Shown piece after piece: positions 31,321 through 42,500 of a stretch of 64,000 bases of DNA. The stretch covers positions 1-64,000 of the forward strand of contig CANNZV010000934.1 in NCBI GenBank assembly GCA_947561585.1, given 5' to 3'. Origin of the DNA: Caprella mutica. Taxonomy: Eukaryota; Arthropoda; Malacostraca; Amphipoda; Caprellidae. The stretch's first letter is position 1, and every line of letters starts with the position of its first letter. The notes under the pieces were generated by a model. It was not told the origin of the DNA. It searched no databases and saw only the letters and a list, made by a program, of their open reading frames with translations. The translations under genes were made by a program, and so were the position numbers.

Positions 31321-32680
31321 ACTGGCCATGTATCACTATTCACTTGAGTGCATAACTTAATTGTCACATAGCTATACACCAAGAAGTTTAACTTGAACAA
31401 ATAACTGTATAAAAAAATCTACGAATATTACCACTTTAATTACAGGACACATTGCTTAAATCTAGGTATTTCCACAATTGTCCTTTTGTACTGGGATGAA
31501 ATGAAAAAAACTAAACATAAGTCAATCATTTTATTAAAATATCAAATAGTACATGATTTAGAAAGAGCATAATGTAATCAAGCACAAATTAATTCCTGGG
31601 CAACTTGTTTATATGTTGTTGAGGCTCTAATTATGTTCTATAAACTCTCAGTTTTTTTCACTAGATATTTCTTATTTATTCTATACCGCTATGGTTGTAC
31701 TTTTCAATTGCAATGTTTTCAATTTTTATGTAGTTAAGAAAAGCTCACAGGTTTCATTTCCCATCACCTTCTCATTTTCTTCTTCCATCTGTTAATGCAG
31801 TCAACACTCAACAGTGCTTTCGTATCTTTTTGCGAAATTATTGACCACTACAATAATTGATTGGTGGTAGCTTAATTTGCTATGAGCTACTTTCCTGTGT
31901 GACAACTAGTACAAAGTCTTTTCCATTTGGTTCTTTACATTAACCTGGAGCAAATTCATTCAATCAAGCACTTAATTTTGTCATTATTCTTAAATTCATT
32001 GATATTCTCGACTATGAAGTGAATCTAGTGGTGTCAGAGAAGCTATAGTTTTAGTGCACGCACTTCATACTATATAGTACACACAACGAAATGAAGAGGA
32101 CATGTCTCTAGATTTGTAACTTCTTAAAGTAAATCATATTGCCAGAAACTGTGACAGTGGTACCTAAAAAGAAATAAAATAATTAATTATCATCTATCAA
32201 TAATCTGTATTCAATAAGTTAATCCATAAACTAAATAAAAAACATAAGTGATTCATTCAAATTTTAAAAGATGAAAAAGTAGATAGTAAAGGGAATACAG
32301 AATTAGATAAGGAAAAAGGTTTTGAGAAACCATAAGGGTCAAAAAAGTAAAAAAATCAAATTAAAGTAAAACAAGAAAGGGCTCATGAACGAAGAAAAGC
32401 TATGAACATTATTAACACTGAAAATCATTATTGGCACTTTTCAAATTTTAATATTAATATCTAGTCAGTTAAAGAACAGGTCACTGAAGAAATAATTTTA
32501 TGAAATTTTATATTTCACTTACAGAGGCTAGAGAATATATATTGTTTAACCTAGATTATAGCTAAATATTCATAAACATTTCGTAATATAAATTAACATA
32601 GTGAACCCATTTACAATTAAAGTATAAACTGAGTATATATGAATAGAAATAGGCTTACAAACTAAAATAGTACGGTAAGT
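31321..32680. other. AT-rich intergenic sequence
   Basis: No gene, RNA or repeat is recognised in this 1.3-kb stretch. Confidence 0.45.
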
Positions 32681-32900
32681 AGGTTCATGCAGGTAAATTG
32701 CAGCATTTTAATTTTTAATTACATTTCAATTCTAAACCAAAATTCCATTAATATGTTGCATAGCTATCAAATGGAGCGCAGTGCATGCTATAATTTATTA
32801 ATTTAAGTTTTTAACGTGTGTTTTGAATATATGAAGTGTATGTTGCTAGAAGCCGCAGTTAGTTAGTGTGCCGCAATTTACATGCTTGACCCAACTCTTA
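32681..32900. mobile_element. Possible MITE with GTAAATTGC ends
   Basis: The left end GCAGGTAAATTGCAGCA and the right end, reading inward GCATGTAAATTGCGGCA, form inverted arms of about 20-25 bp around about 190 bp. A lone related end (GTACCGCAATTTACCTGC) occurs at about 25080. No target duplication is defined. Confidence 0.4.
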
Positions 32901-33336
32901 TTCCGTTATCACCAGATATCAATACTTAACTTTAAACCAAAATTTAAAATTGTTGAGTGATAACTGCTGTTGATGAAATATGAAATAATGGTGTACATAC
33001 GTTAAACATTTACAATCACAATACTAACCTCTTTTTTCTTGAATTGACACTAATTTAACTACTATCTATTATAGCCCGGCCGTCAATTACGTCTGAACTG
33101 CACTACTGCAAGGCGAAAACTAAATTGGATAAAAAATATTTTGGCTACCTGATTCGCAACTTTTAGTAGTTTCGCATTTCATACAAACGAAATAAGTAAT
33201 TTTTGTAGGTACTACTAATTTCTGATAGGGAGCCAGCATTAAATTTACTGATCCGATATTCTATTCATTTAGATCGATATTTTTAATTTACTTGGTTGTT
33301 TAGTATCTGCTCTAGAACAAAAGGCCATAACGCTGA

Positions 33337-33526
33337 CGTTTTGAAATACAAGAAACTGGAAGAAGCAACCAGAAAGGAAACTGACTTAATAGAAGAAGTT
33401 ACATTATAAATCGGTGACAAAGCTCATGGATGCAGAAAAGCTCCGTGAAGGAGTTTTGTATTAATAGAAGATGAAAATGGAAGCACATACCTAACACGAA
33501 AATCTAACACCTCATAGACGAAGAGC
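33337..33526 (+). pseudogene. Possible decayed coding fragment
   Basis: One plus frame reads YKKLEEATRKETDLIEEVTL, then stop, IGDKAHGCRKAP, stop, and SFVLIEDENGSTYLTRKS. Charged, low-repeat composition with interspersed stops could be an old protein remnant, but I recognise no family. Chance is a real alternative. Confidence 0.2.
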
Positions 33527-33739
33527 TTAACTCTTGCGCTATTCTCAAAAGCTACAAGTAGCGTTAAAAATTATATAGATGGTAAAAATTAGAACAGAAC
33601 ATATGAAATCCAAATTACAACAGTTCATCTCACAAACTAACGTTTCTTAGTTTTCAAATTAGACAACCAAACTCTAAGGAAATAGAAAAAATCATCGTTC
33701 GATTCAATTGACATTCCTTTGTTGTTTGAAATACATACT

Positions 33740-34265
33740 TTAAATTTCCCTTCTTCCAGGAACATTCCTTCATATAACCCAATGGGATATATTCCTTATC
33801 AAAAATATTAAAATAGTTCCAGGGATATTCAAAAGTATTTCTTAGGAAGTAAAATTTTTCATTCGATTCCCGTTACATTCTGTCATTGTTTCACTAAGAA
33901 TACTGTAGATCCCAAATGTTCCAGGGATATGCCTTCGTTATATTTTTGGAATACTATTATATGTAACTAGCTTGAAAATTCTTGGGATATATATGGGATA
34001 TTCATAATGGAATGCTATCAAAAATATATATTCCAACAATATTCCAATTTGTTTCGCATGGAATACTATAGGAATATGATATTCCCTGAATATCCTAGGA
34101 TGATATCTGACCGAATACTGTAACTCTCCAATATTCCTGGAATATACCCTCGTATAAGAATTTGAATACTATCCAATATTATTGTTACAGGAATATTCCT
34201 TCATCATCAAACTGTGAGTGCAGACTAGGAGGGAATACTGTAGATATTAAGGGAATATCCCAGGC
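33740..34265. repeat. Degenerate GGAATATTCC motif field
   Basis: More than a dozen matches or near matches to GGAATATTCC, GGGATATTC, GGAATACTG and ATATTCC occur at irregular spacing. It looks like a decayed tandem array related to 30560-31320. Confidence 0.55.
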
Positions 34266-34290
34266 ATAAAACCTTCTTGCCCGGGTAGCG

Positions 34291-35024
34291 CCCATGTCTA
34301 CTATATAGGCTCGCCAGACTAAAACTGGGAAAGCTGGGCCTAATAAGGGGAAAATCCTCTTAGAGAGAGGGCTTATATCACCCTCACATTATCACCACAT
34401 GGAAAAATCTGCCACATTTGTTTATCTTTACTTCCAACTGTGCTTCTTAGGCTCTCCTGCAGCTTATTTCTTATCTCACATTTTATGGGAGTGAACTCGA
34501 TTATCAAGAAATTGAAAATATGTTAGTTCTAATTCCAGCAGCCAAGTTATTATTATTGAGGATTAAAAAACTTACTACAATTATTGCAATAAAATTATTG
34601 CTAAGTCAGCTACTTCAAATTGATTTTATTCCAGTTAATAAATATGTCTATATATCAATTGGAAAATGTTCCATTTATTTTAACATTATTTCCAAGTACA
34701 TCAATATGAATTATTCTAAATTAAATGTAGACTATATTTCATATTTATTTATTTACCTTTTCTTTGATTACACAGCAAATAATTGGTGGAGACGTGAAGA
34801 TAATAGCGCAAAGACAATTTATTTGAACAGTAGGAGTCTTTTTTCCGTCAATACATTCATTGCAATATGAGGTAGAGTCAGCAAAGTGTACCTGTGACGA
34901 TTTTGTCAGAATTTACTAATTTCCCCTTTTTTTACAAAAAGACACCTTTTTAATTGTAATGCTTCCACCCGAATAGAATTCTCGAAAGCCAACGATCATA
35001 TATATTTCTATGTTGTTACGTTAT
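34291..35024. other. AT-rich intergenic sequence
   Basis: A 116-codon plus frame at 34520-34870 is rich in I, L, K, N and Y, as expected from AT-rich DNA, and has no domain I recognise. It begins with TTG, but an in-frame ATG lies further in. I do not call it a gene. Confidence 0.4.
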
Positions 35025-35304
35025 TATCATTGGTCCTTACCCAGCAATCTGTTTATTATATTTTGGGAGCGATCAGGGCAAAGGTCAAGGTCAAGGTCAC
35101 TTAAAACTCAAAAAGTATTCAACCAAATTGCTTGAAATTTGGTGGGACGATTGGTCATTATCCAGGAACAATATGTTCAAATTTTGGTACTGAAAGGGTC
35201 AAAGGTAAAGGTCAAGGTCATTTATTTCTTAAGGCAAATTATTGGATGATTAAGGTTTTATGCGGTGGCGAAGGTATGCACTCTACGAGTGCACGTCATC
35301 TAGT
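35025..35304 (+). mobile_element. Helitron-like repeat family B, copy 4 (5' truncated)
   Basis: Two modules are followed by the best 3' signature in the window: a perfect hairpin GCACTCTACGAGTGC, then ACGTCATCTAG and a flanking T. It contains the half-site run GGTCAAGGTCAAGGTCA and a second GGTCAAAGGT run. It is truncated in mid-module at the left. Confidence 0.65.
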
Positions 35305-36565
35305 TAGATAGCATTCCCATGTTATTTTGTTATAAAAAGAATATCGATATCTAAATTTTTTTTATGGTTAATAAAAATAACGGAATAAAAGATCGTGGAG
35401 AACTGTTGCTTGCAAGGTATTGGTTGTTTGAGTATAGCGTAATTAATAATAATAAAAGACTAAGTGGTAGGTAGAACTTTACCTGGTATATAAATCATTA
35501 GAATGTATGGATAAAATCTTTATCCTGTATTTAACCATTGCTACCTCTATGTAATGCTCATCAGGTGCAGGCTTTGAATTGATTGTCTGGTGTCTCAGTT
35601 TGTTCGATATGGTCTCGTCTAACATGAACTTGAAAGTGAGAATAATCTTTTAGATATTTAACTTAGTAATTACTTTTCGCTGGCGTTTGTCATCATTTAT
35701 GTAATTAACATTTTTCATCAATACTGAAAAACAGTAATTTTTCACTGTAAACTATGTTTAATAATCATAATAACTAACATGCTTTATATTTTACCACTCA
35801 ACTAATTACCATCCATCAAATAATCAATTAACATAACATTATATACTCTTCCCTCATTAATTAACACAGGCTTCATTTATCAAATTGAAAATATTTTGTT
35901 TTTGCAGGAATTTTCTTTCTCAACTCCGATATTTTCTGTCGATTTATCAAAATAAGTTACAGTGGAAACTAATAAATTCTCTGATATTTTCCTAACGTTT
36001 TATCATGTATTAATAATGTGCTTTATTAGTAGCTAACGTATTGATGAATAACGTGTTAATTGAGCTTATTTAACGTGTTGCTGCTTAACGTGTTAATAAT
36101 TGAAATTAATTAAGCTTATTTAACGTGTTTATAATTCAGTTCATAAGGCATATCTATTGAATAGTATTGTAATAGTAGAGTGTTATGTCTCACCATTCCT
36201 AAAATTATTGAACCAATAAGGTTTAAGAAATGTGTTCAAAATTGCCAGTCATTTTAACATCACACATCACTCATGTAGAAGGTGGTCGCTTCAAGGGAAA
36301 CTAAAGATATTTGTGCCATTACAGATTCATAATTCCTGTATTGTCGTGAATCGAATAATATTTTCATGTCATATTGAGTATTGAATGGTAAATGAATTCC
36401 TAATCAATTTGGACAATGGCATCTTTTTAAGTAAATTGATGAGTTAAATACCCAAAATATACACTGTTAAAAATACCCGCTTCAATCAGATGCTATCAGG
36501 TGTTTGAAGCTTTGTCTCTAAAACGATATACTTCAGTGCATCGACTATAATTTCGATCTACTTAT
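35305..36565. other. AT-rich intergenic sequence with short TTAACGTGTT repeats
   Basis: Five irregular copies of TTAACGTGTTAAT-type text lie at about 36045-36135, two of them preceded by AGCTTATTTAACGTGTT. No gene is seen. Confidence 0.5.
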
Positions 36566-39500
36566 GTGTGTTTCAATGGATAGAATGCGTTTCAATGTGT
36601 TTCAATGGATAGAAAGCGTTTCAATGTGTTTCAATGGATAGAAAGCGTTTCAATGTGTTTAAATGGATAGAAAGCGTTTCAATGTGTTTCAATAGCTAGA
36701 AAGCGTTTCAATGTGTTTCAATGGATAGAAAGCGTTTCAATGTGTTTAAATGGATAGAATGCGTTTCAATGTGTTTCAATGGATAGAAAGCGTTTCAATG
36801 TGTTTCAATGGATAGAAAGCGTTTCAATGTGTTTAAATGGATAGAAAGCGTTTCAATGTGTTTCAATAGCTAGAAAGCGTTTCAATGTGTTTAAATGGAT
36901 AGAAAGCGTTTCAATGTGTTTCAATAGCTAGAAAGCGTTTCAATGTGTTTCAATGGATATAATGCGTTTCAATGTTTTTCAATGGATAGAAAGCGTTTCA
37001 ATGTGTTTCAATGGATAGAAAACGTTTCAATGTGTTTCAATGGATAGAATGCGTTTCAATGTGTTTCAATGGATAGAAAGCGTTTCAATGTGTTTCAATA
37101 GCTAGAAAGCGTTTCAATGTGTTTCAATGGATAGAATGCGTTTCAATGTGTTTCAATGGATAGAAAGCGTTTCAATGTGTTTCAATGGATAGAAAGCGTT
37201 TCAATGTGTTTCAATAGCTAGAAAGCGTTCCAATGTGTTTCACTAGCTAAAAAGCGTTTCAATGTGTTTCAATAGCTAGAAAGCGTTTCAATGTGTTTCA
37301 CTAGCTAAAAAGCGTTTCAATGTGTTTCACTAGATAGAAATCGTTTCAATGTGTTTCAATGGATAGAAAGCGTTTCAATGTGTTTCAATGGATAGAAAGC
37401 GTTTCAATGTGTTTCACTAGCTAGGAAGCGTTTCAATGTGTTTCACTAGCTAGAAAGCGTTTCAATGTGTTTCACTAGCTAAAAAGCGTTTCAATATGTA
37501 TCAATAGCTAGAAAGCGTTTCAATGTGTTTCAATCGATAGAAAGTGTTTCAATGTGTTTCAAGGGATTGAAAGCGTTTCAATGTGTTTCAATAGCTAGAA
37601 AGAGTTTCAATGTGTTTCAATGGATAGAAACGTTTCAATGTGTTTCAATGGATAGAAAGCGTTTCAATATGTTTCAATAGCTAGAAAGCGTTTCAATATG
37701 TATCAATAGCTAGAAAGCGTTTCAATATGTTTCAATGGATAGAAAGCGTTTCAATGTGTTTCAATAGCTAGAAAGAGTTTCAATGTGTTTCAATGGATAG
37801 AAAGCGTTTCAATGTGTTTCAATAGATAGAAAGCGTTTCAATGTATTTCAATGGATAGAATGTGTTTCAATGTGTTTCAATGGATAGAAAGCGTTTCAAT
37901 GTGTTTCAATGGATAGAAAGCGTTTCAATGTGTTTCAATGGATAGAAAGCGCTTCAATGTGTTTCAATAGCTAGAAAGCGTTTCAATGTGTTTCAATGGA
38001 TAGAAAGCATTTCAATGTGTTTCACTTGCTAGAATGCGTTTCAATGTGTTTCAATGTGTTTCAATGGATAGAAAGTGTTTCAATGTATTTCAATGGATAG
38101 AAAGCGTTTCAATGTGTTTCAATGGATGGAATGTGTTTCAATGTGTTTCAATGGATAGAAAGCATTTCAATGTGTTTCACTAGATAGAAAGCGTTTCAAT
38201 GTGTTTCAATGGATAGAAAGCGTTACAATGTGTTTCAATGGATAGAAAGCGTTTCAATGTGTTTCAATGGATAGAAAGCGTTTCAATGTGTTTCAATAGC
38301 TAGAAAGCGTTTCAATGTGTTTCAATGGATAGAAAGCGTTTCTATGTGTTTCAATGGATAGAAAGCGTTTCAATGTGTTTCAATAGCTAGAAAGCGTTTC
38401 AATGTGTTTCAATGGATAGAAAGCGTTTCAATGTGTTTCAATGGATAGAAAGCGTTCCAATGTTTTTCAATGGATAGAAAGCGTTTCAATGTGTTTCAAT
38501 GGATAGAAAGCGTTTCAATGTGTTTCAATGGATAGAAAGCGTTTCAATGTGTTTCAATGGATAGAAAGCGTTTCAATGGATAGAAAGCGTTTCAATGTGT
38601 TTCAATGGATAGAAAGCGTTTCAATGTGTTTCAATGGATAGAAAGCGTTTCAATGTGTTTCAATGGATAGAAAGCGTTTCAATGTGTTTCAATGGATAGA
38701 AAGCGTTTCAATGGATAGAAAGCGTTTCAATGTGTTTCAATGGATAGAAAGCGTTTCAATGTGTTTCAATAGCTAGAAAGCGTTTCAATGTGTTTCAATG
38801 GATAGAAAGCGTTTCAATGTGTTTCAATGGATAGAAAGCGTTTCAATGTGTTTCAATGGATAGAAAGCGTTTCAATGTGTTTCAATGGATAGAAAGCGTT
38901 TCAATGTGTTTCAATGGATAGAAAGCGTTTCAATGTGTTTCAATGGATAGAAAGCGTTTCAATGTGTTTCAATGAATAGAAAGCGTTTCAATGTGTTTCA
39001 ATGGATAGAAAGCGTTTCAATGTGTTTCAATGGATAGAAAGCGTTTCAATGTGTTTCAATGGATAGAAAGCGTTTCAATGTGTTTCAATGGATAGAAAGC
39101 GTTTCAATGTGTTTCAATGGATAGAAAGCGTTGCAATGTGTTTCAATAGCTAGAAAGCGTTTCAATGTGTTTAAATAGCTAGAAAACGTTTCAATGTGTT
39201 TCAATAACTAGGAAGCGTTTCAATGTGTTTCACTAGCTAGAAAGCGTTGCAATGTGTTTCAATAGCTAGAAAGCGTTTCAATGTGTTCCACTAGATAGAA
39301 AGCGTTTCAATGTGTTTCAATAGCTAGAAAGCGTTTCAATGTGTTTCATTAGCTAGAAAGCGTTTCAATGTGTTTCAATGGATAGAAAGTGTTTCAATGT
39401 ATAGAAAGCGTTTCAATGTGTTTCAATAGTTAGAAAGTGATTCAATGTGTTTCACTAGCTAGAAAGTGTTTCAATGTTTTTCATTAGCTAGAGAGCGTTT

Positions 39501-42500
39501 CAATGTGTTTCAATGGATAGAAAGTGTTTCAATGGATAGAAAGCGTTTCAATGTGTTTCAATAGCTAGAAAGCGTTTCAATGTGTTTCAATAGCTAGAAA
39601 GCGTTTCAATGTGTTTCACTAGCTAGAAAACGTTGCAATGTGTTTCAATAGCTAGAAAGCATTTCAATGTGTTTCACTAGCTAGAAAGCGTTGCAATGTG
39701 TTTCACTAGCTAGAAAGCGTTTCAATGTGTTCCACAAGATAGAAAGCGTTTCAATGTGTTTCAATAGCTAGAAAGCGTTTCAATGTGTTTCATTAGCTAG
39801 AAAGCGTTTCAATGTGTTTCAATAGATAGAAAGCGTTTCAATGTGTTTCAATGGATAGAAAGCGTTTCAATGTGTTTCAATGGATAGAAAGCGTTTCAAT
39901 GTGTTTCATTAGCTAGAAAGCGTTTCAATGTGTTTCAATAGATAGAAAGCGTTTCAATGTGTTTCAATGGATAGAAAGCGTTTCAATGTGTTTCAATGGA
40001 TAGAATGTGTTTCAATGTGTTTCAATGGATAGAAAGCATTTCAATGTGTTTCACTAGATAGAAAGCGTTTCAAAGTGTTCCAATGGATAGAAAGCGTTAC
40101 AATGTGTTTCAATGGATAGAAAGCGTTTCAATGTGTTTCAATGGATAGAAAGCGTTTCAATGTGTTTCAATAGCTAGAAAGCGTTTCAATGTGTTTCACT
40201 AGCTAGAAAGCGTTGCAATGTGTTTCAATAGCTAGAAAGCGTTTCAATGTGTTTAAATAGCTAGAAAACGTTTCAATGTGTTTCAATAACTAGTAAGCGT
40301 TTCAATGTGTTTCACTAGCTAGAAAGCGTTGCAATGTGTTTCAATAGCTAGAAAGCGTTTCAATGTGTTCCACTAGATAGAAAGCGTTTCAATGTGTTTC
40401 AATAGCTAGAAAGCGTTTCAATGTGTTTCATTAGCTAGAAAGCGTTTCAATGTGTTTCAATGGATAGAAAGTGTTTCAATGTATAGAAAGCGTTTCAATG
40501 TGTTTCAATAGTTAGAAAGCGATTCAATGTGTTTCACTAGCTAGAAAGTGTTTCAATGTTTTTCATTAGCTAGAAAGCGTTTCAATGTGTTTCAATGGAT
40601 AGAAAGTGTTTCAATGGATAAAAAGCGTTTCAATGTGTTTCAATAGCTAGAAAGCGTTTCAATGTGTTTCAATAGCTAGAAAGCGTTTCAATGTGTTTCA
40701 ATAGCTAGAAAGCGTTTCAATGTGTTTCACTAGCTAGAAAGCGTTGCAATGTGTTTCAATAGCTAGAAAGCGTTTCAATGTGTTTCACTAGCTAGAAAGC
40801 GTTGCAATGTGTTTCACTAGCTAGAAAGCGTTTCAATGTGTTCCACAAGATAGAAAGCGTTTCCATGTGTTTCAATAGCTAGAAAGCGTTTCAATGTGTT
40901 TCATTAGCTAGAAAGCGTTTCAATGTGTTTCAATAGATAGAAAGCGTTTCAATGTGTTTCAATGGATAGAAAGCGTTTCAATGTGTTTCAATGGATAGAA
41001 AGCGTTTCAATGTGTTCCAATGTGTTTCACTAGCTAGAAAGTGTTTCAATGTGTTCCAATGGATAGAAAGCGTTTCAATGTGTTTCAATGAATAGAAATC
41101 GTTTCAATGTGTTTCAATGGATAGAAAACGTTTCAATGTGTTTCAATGGATAGAAAGCGTTTCAATGTGTTTCACTAGCTAGAAAGTGTTTCAATGTGTT
41201 TCGATGGATAGAAAGCGCTTCAATGTGTTTCAATGGATAGAAAGCGTTTCAATATATTTCAATGGATAGAAAGCGTTTCAATGTGTTTCACTAGCTAGAA
41301 AGCGTTTCAATATGTTTCAATAGCTAGAAAGCGTTTCAATGTGTTTCAATGGATAGAAAGTGTTTCATTGTGTTTCAATGGATAGAAAGTGTTTCAATGT
41401 GTTTCAATGGATAGAAAGCGTTTCAATGTGTTTCACTAGCTAGAAAGCGTTTCAATGTGTTTCAATAGCTAGAAAGCGTTTCAATGTGTTTCAATGGATT
41501 GAAAGTGTTTCAATGAGTTTCAATGGATAGAAAGTGTTTCAATGTGTTTCAATTGATAGAAAGCGTTTCAATGTGTTTCAATGGATAGAAAGTATTTCAA
41601 TGTGTTTCAATGGATAGAATGTGTTTCAATGTGTTTCAATGGATAGAAAGCGTTTCAATTTGTTTCAATGGATAGAAAGCGTTTCAATGTGTTTCAATGG
41701 ATAGAAAGCGCTTCAATGTGTTTCAATAGCTAGAAAGCGTTTCAATGTGTTTCAATGGATAGAAAGTGTTTCAATGTGTTTCAATGGATAGAAAGTGTTT
41801 CAATGTATTTCAATGGATAGAAAGCGTTTCAATGTGTTTCAATGGATAGAATGTGTTTCAATGTGTTTCAATGGATAGAAAGCATTTCAATGTGTTTCAC
41901 TAGATAGAAAGCGTTTCAATGTGTTTCAATGGATAGAAAGCGTTACAATGTGTTTCAATGGATAGAAAGCGTTTCAATGTGTTTCAATGGATAGAAAGCG
42001 TTTCAATGTGTTTCAATAGCTAGAAAGCGTTTCTATGTGTTTCAATGGATAGAAAGCGTTTCAATGTGTTTCAATGGATAGAAAGCGTTTCAATGTGTTT
42101 CAATAGCTAGAAAGCGTTTCAATGTGTTTCAATGGATAGAAAGCGTTTCAATGTGTTTCAATGGATAGAAAGCGTTTCAATTTGTTTCAATGGATAGAAA
42201 GCGTTTCAATGTGTTTCAATGGATAGAAAGCGTTTCAATGTGTTTCAATGGATAGAAAGCGTTTCAATGTGTTTCAATGGATAGAAAGCGTTTCAATGGA
42301 TAGAAAGCGTTTCAATGTGTTTCAATGGATAGAAAGCGTTTCAATGTGTTTCAATGGATAGAAAGCGTTTCAATGGATAGAAAGCGTTTCAATGTGTTTC
42401 AATGGATAGAAAGCGTTTCAATGTGTTTCACTAGCTAGAAAGCGTTTCAATGTGTTTCAATGGATAGAATGTTTTTCAATGTGTTTCACTTGTTAGAAAG

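Larger units (their letters stand above)
30530..34290. mobile_element. Possible composite element with GGAATATTCC-rich inverted ends
   Basis: The left edge reads ACCCGCGCAAAAAATGG with ATATTCCC nearby. The right edge (about 34245-34290) reads inward as ACCCGGGCAAGAAGGTTTTA with ATATTCCC nearby. Inside both edges are dense GGAATATTCC-type motifs: minisatellite 11 on the left (30700-31320) and a decayed motif field on the right (33740-34265). I see no target duplication and no transposase, so this grouping is speculative. Confidence 0.3.

Noticed and set aside
34520..34870. 116-codon frame as a gene
   Set aside because: Its I/L/K/N/Y-rich composition is what AT-rich DNA yields, it starts at TTG, and I recognise no domain or splice context.
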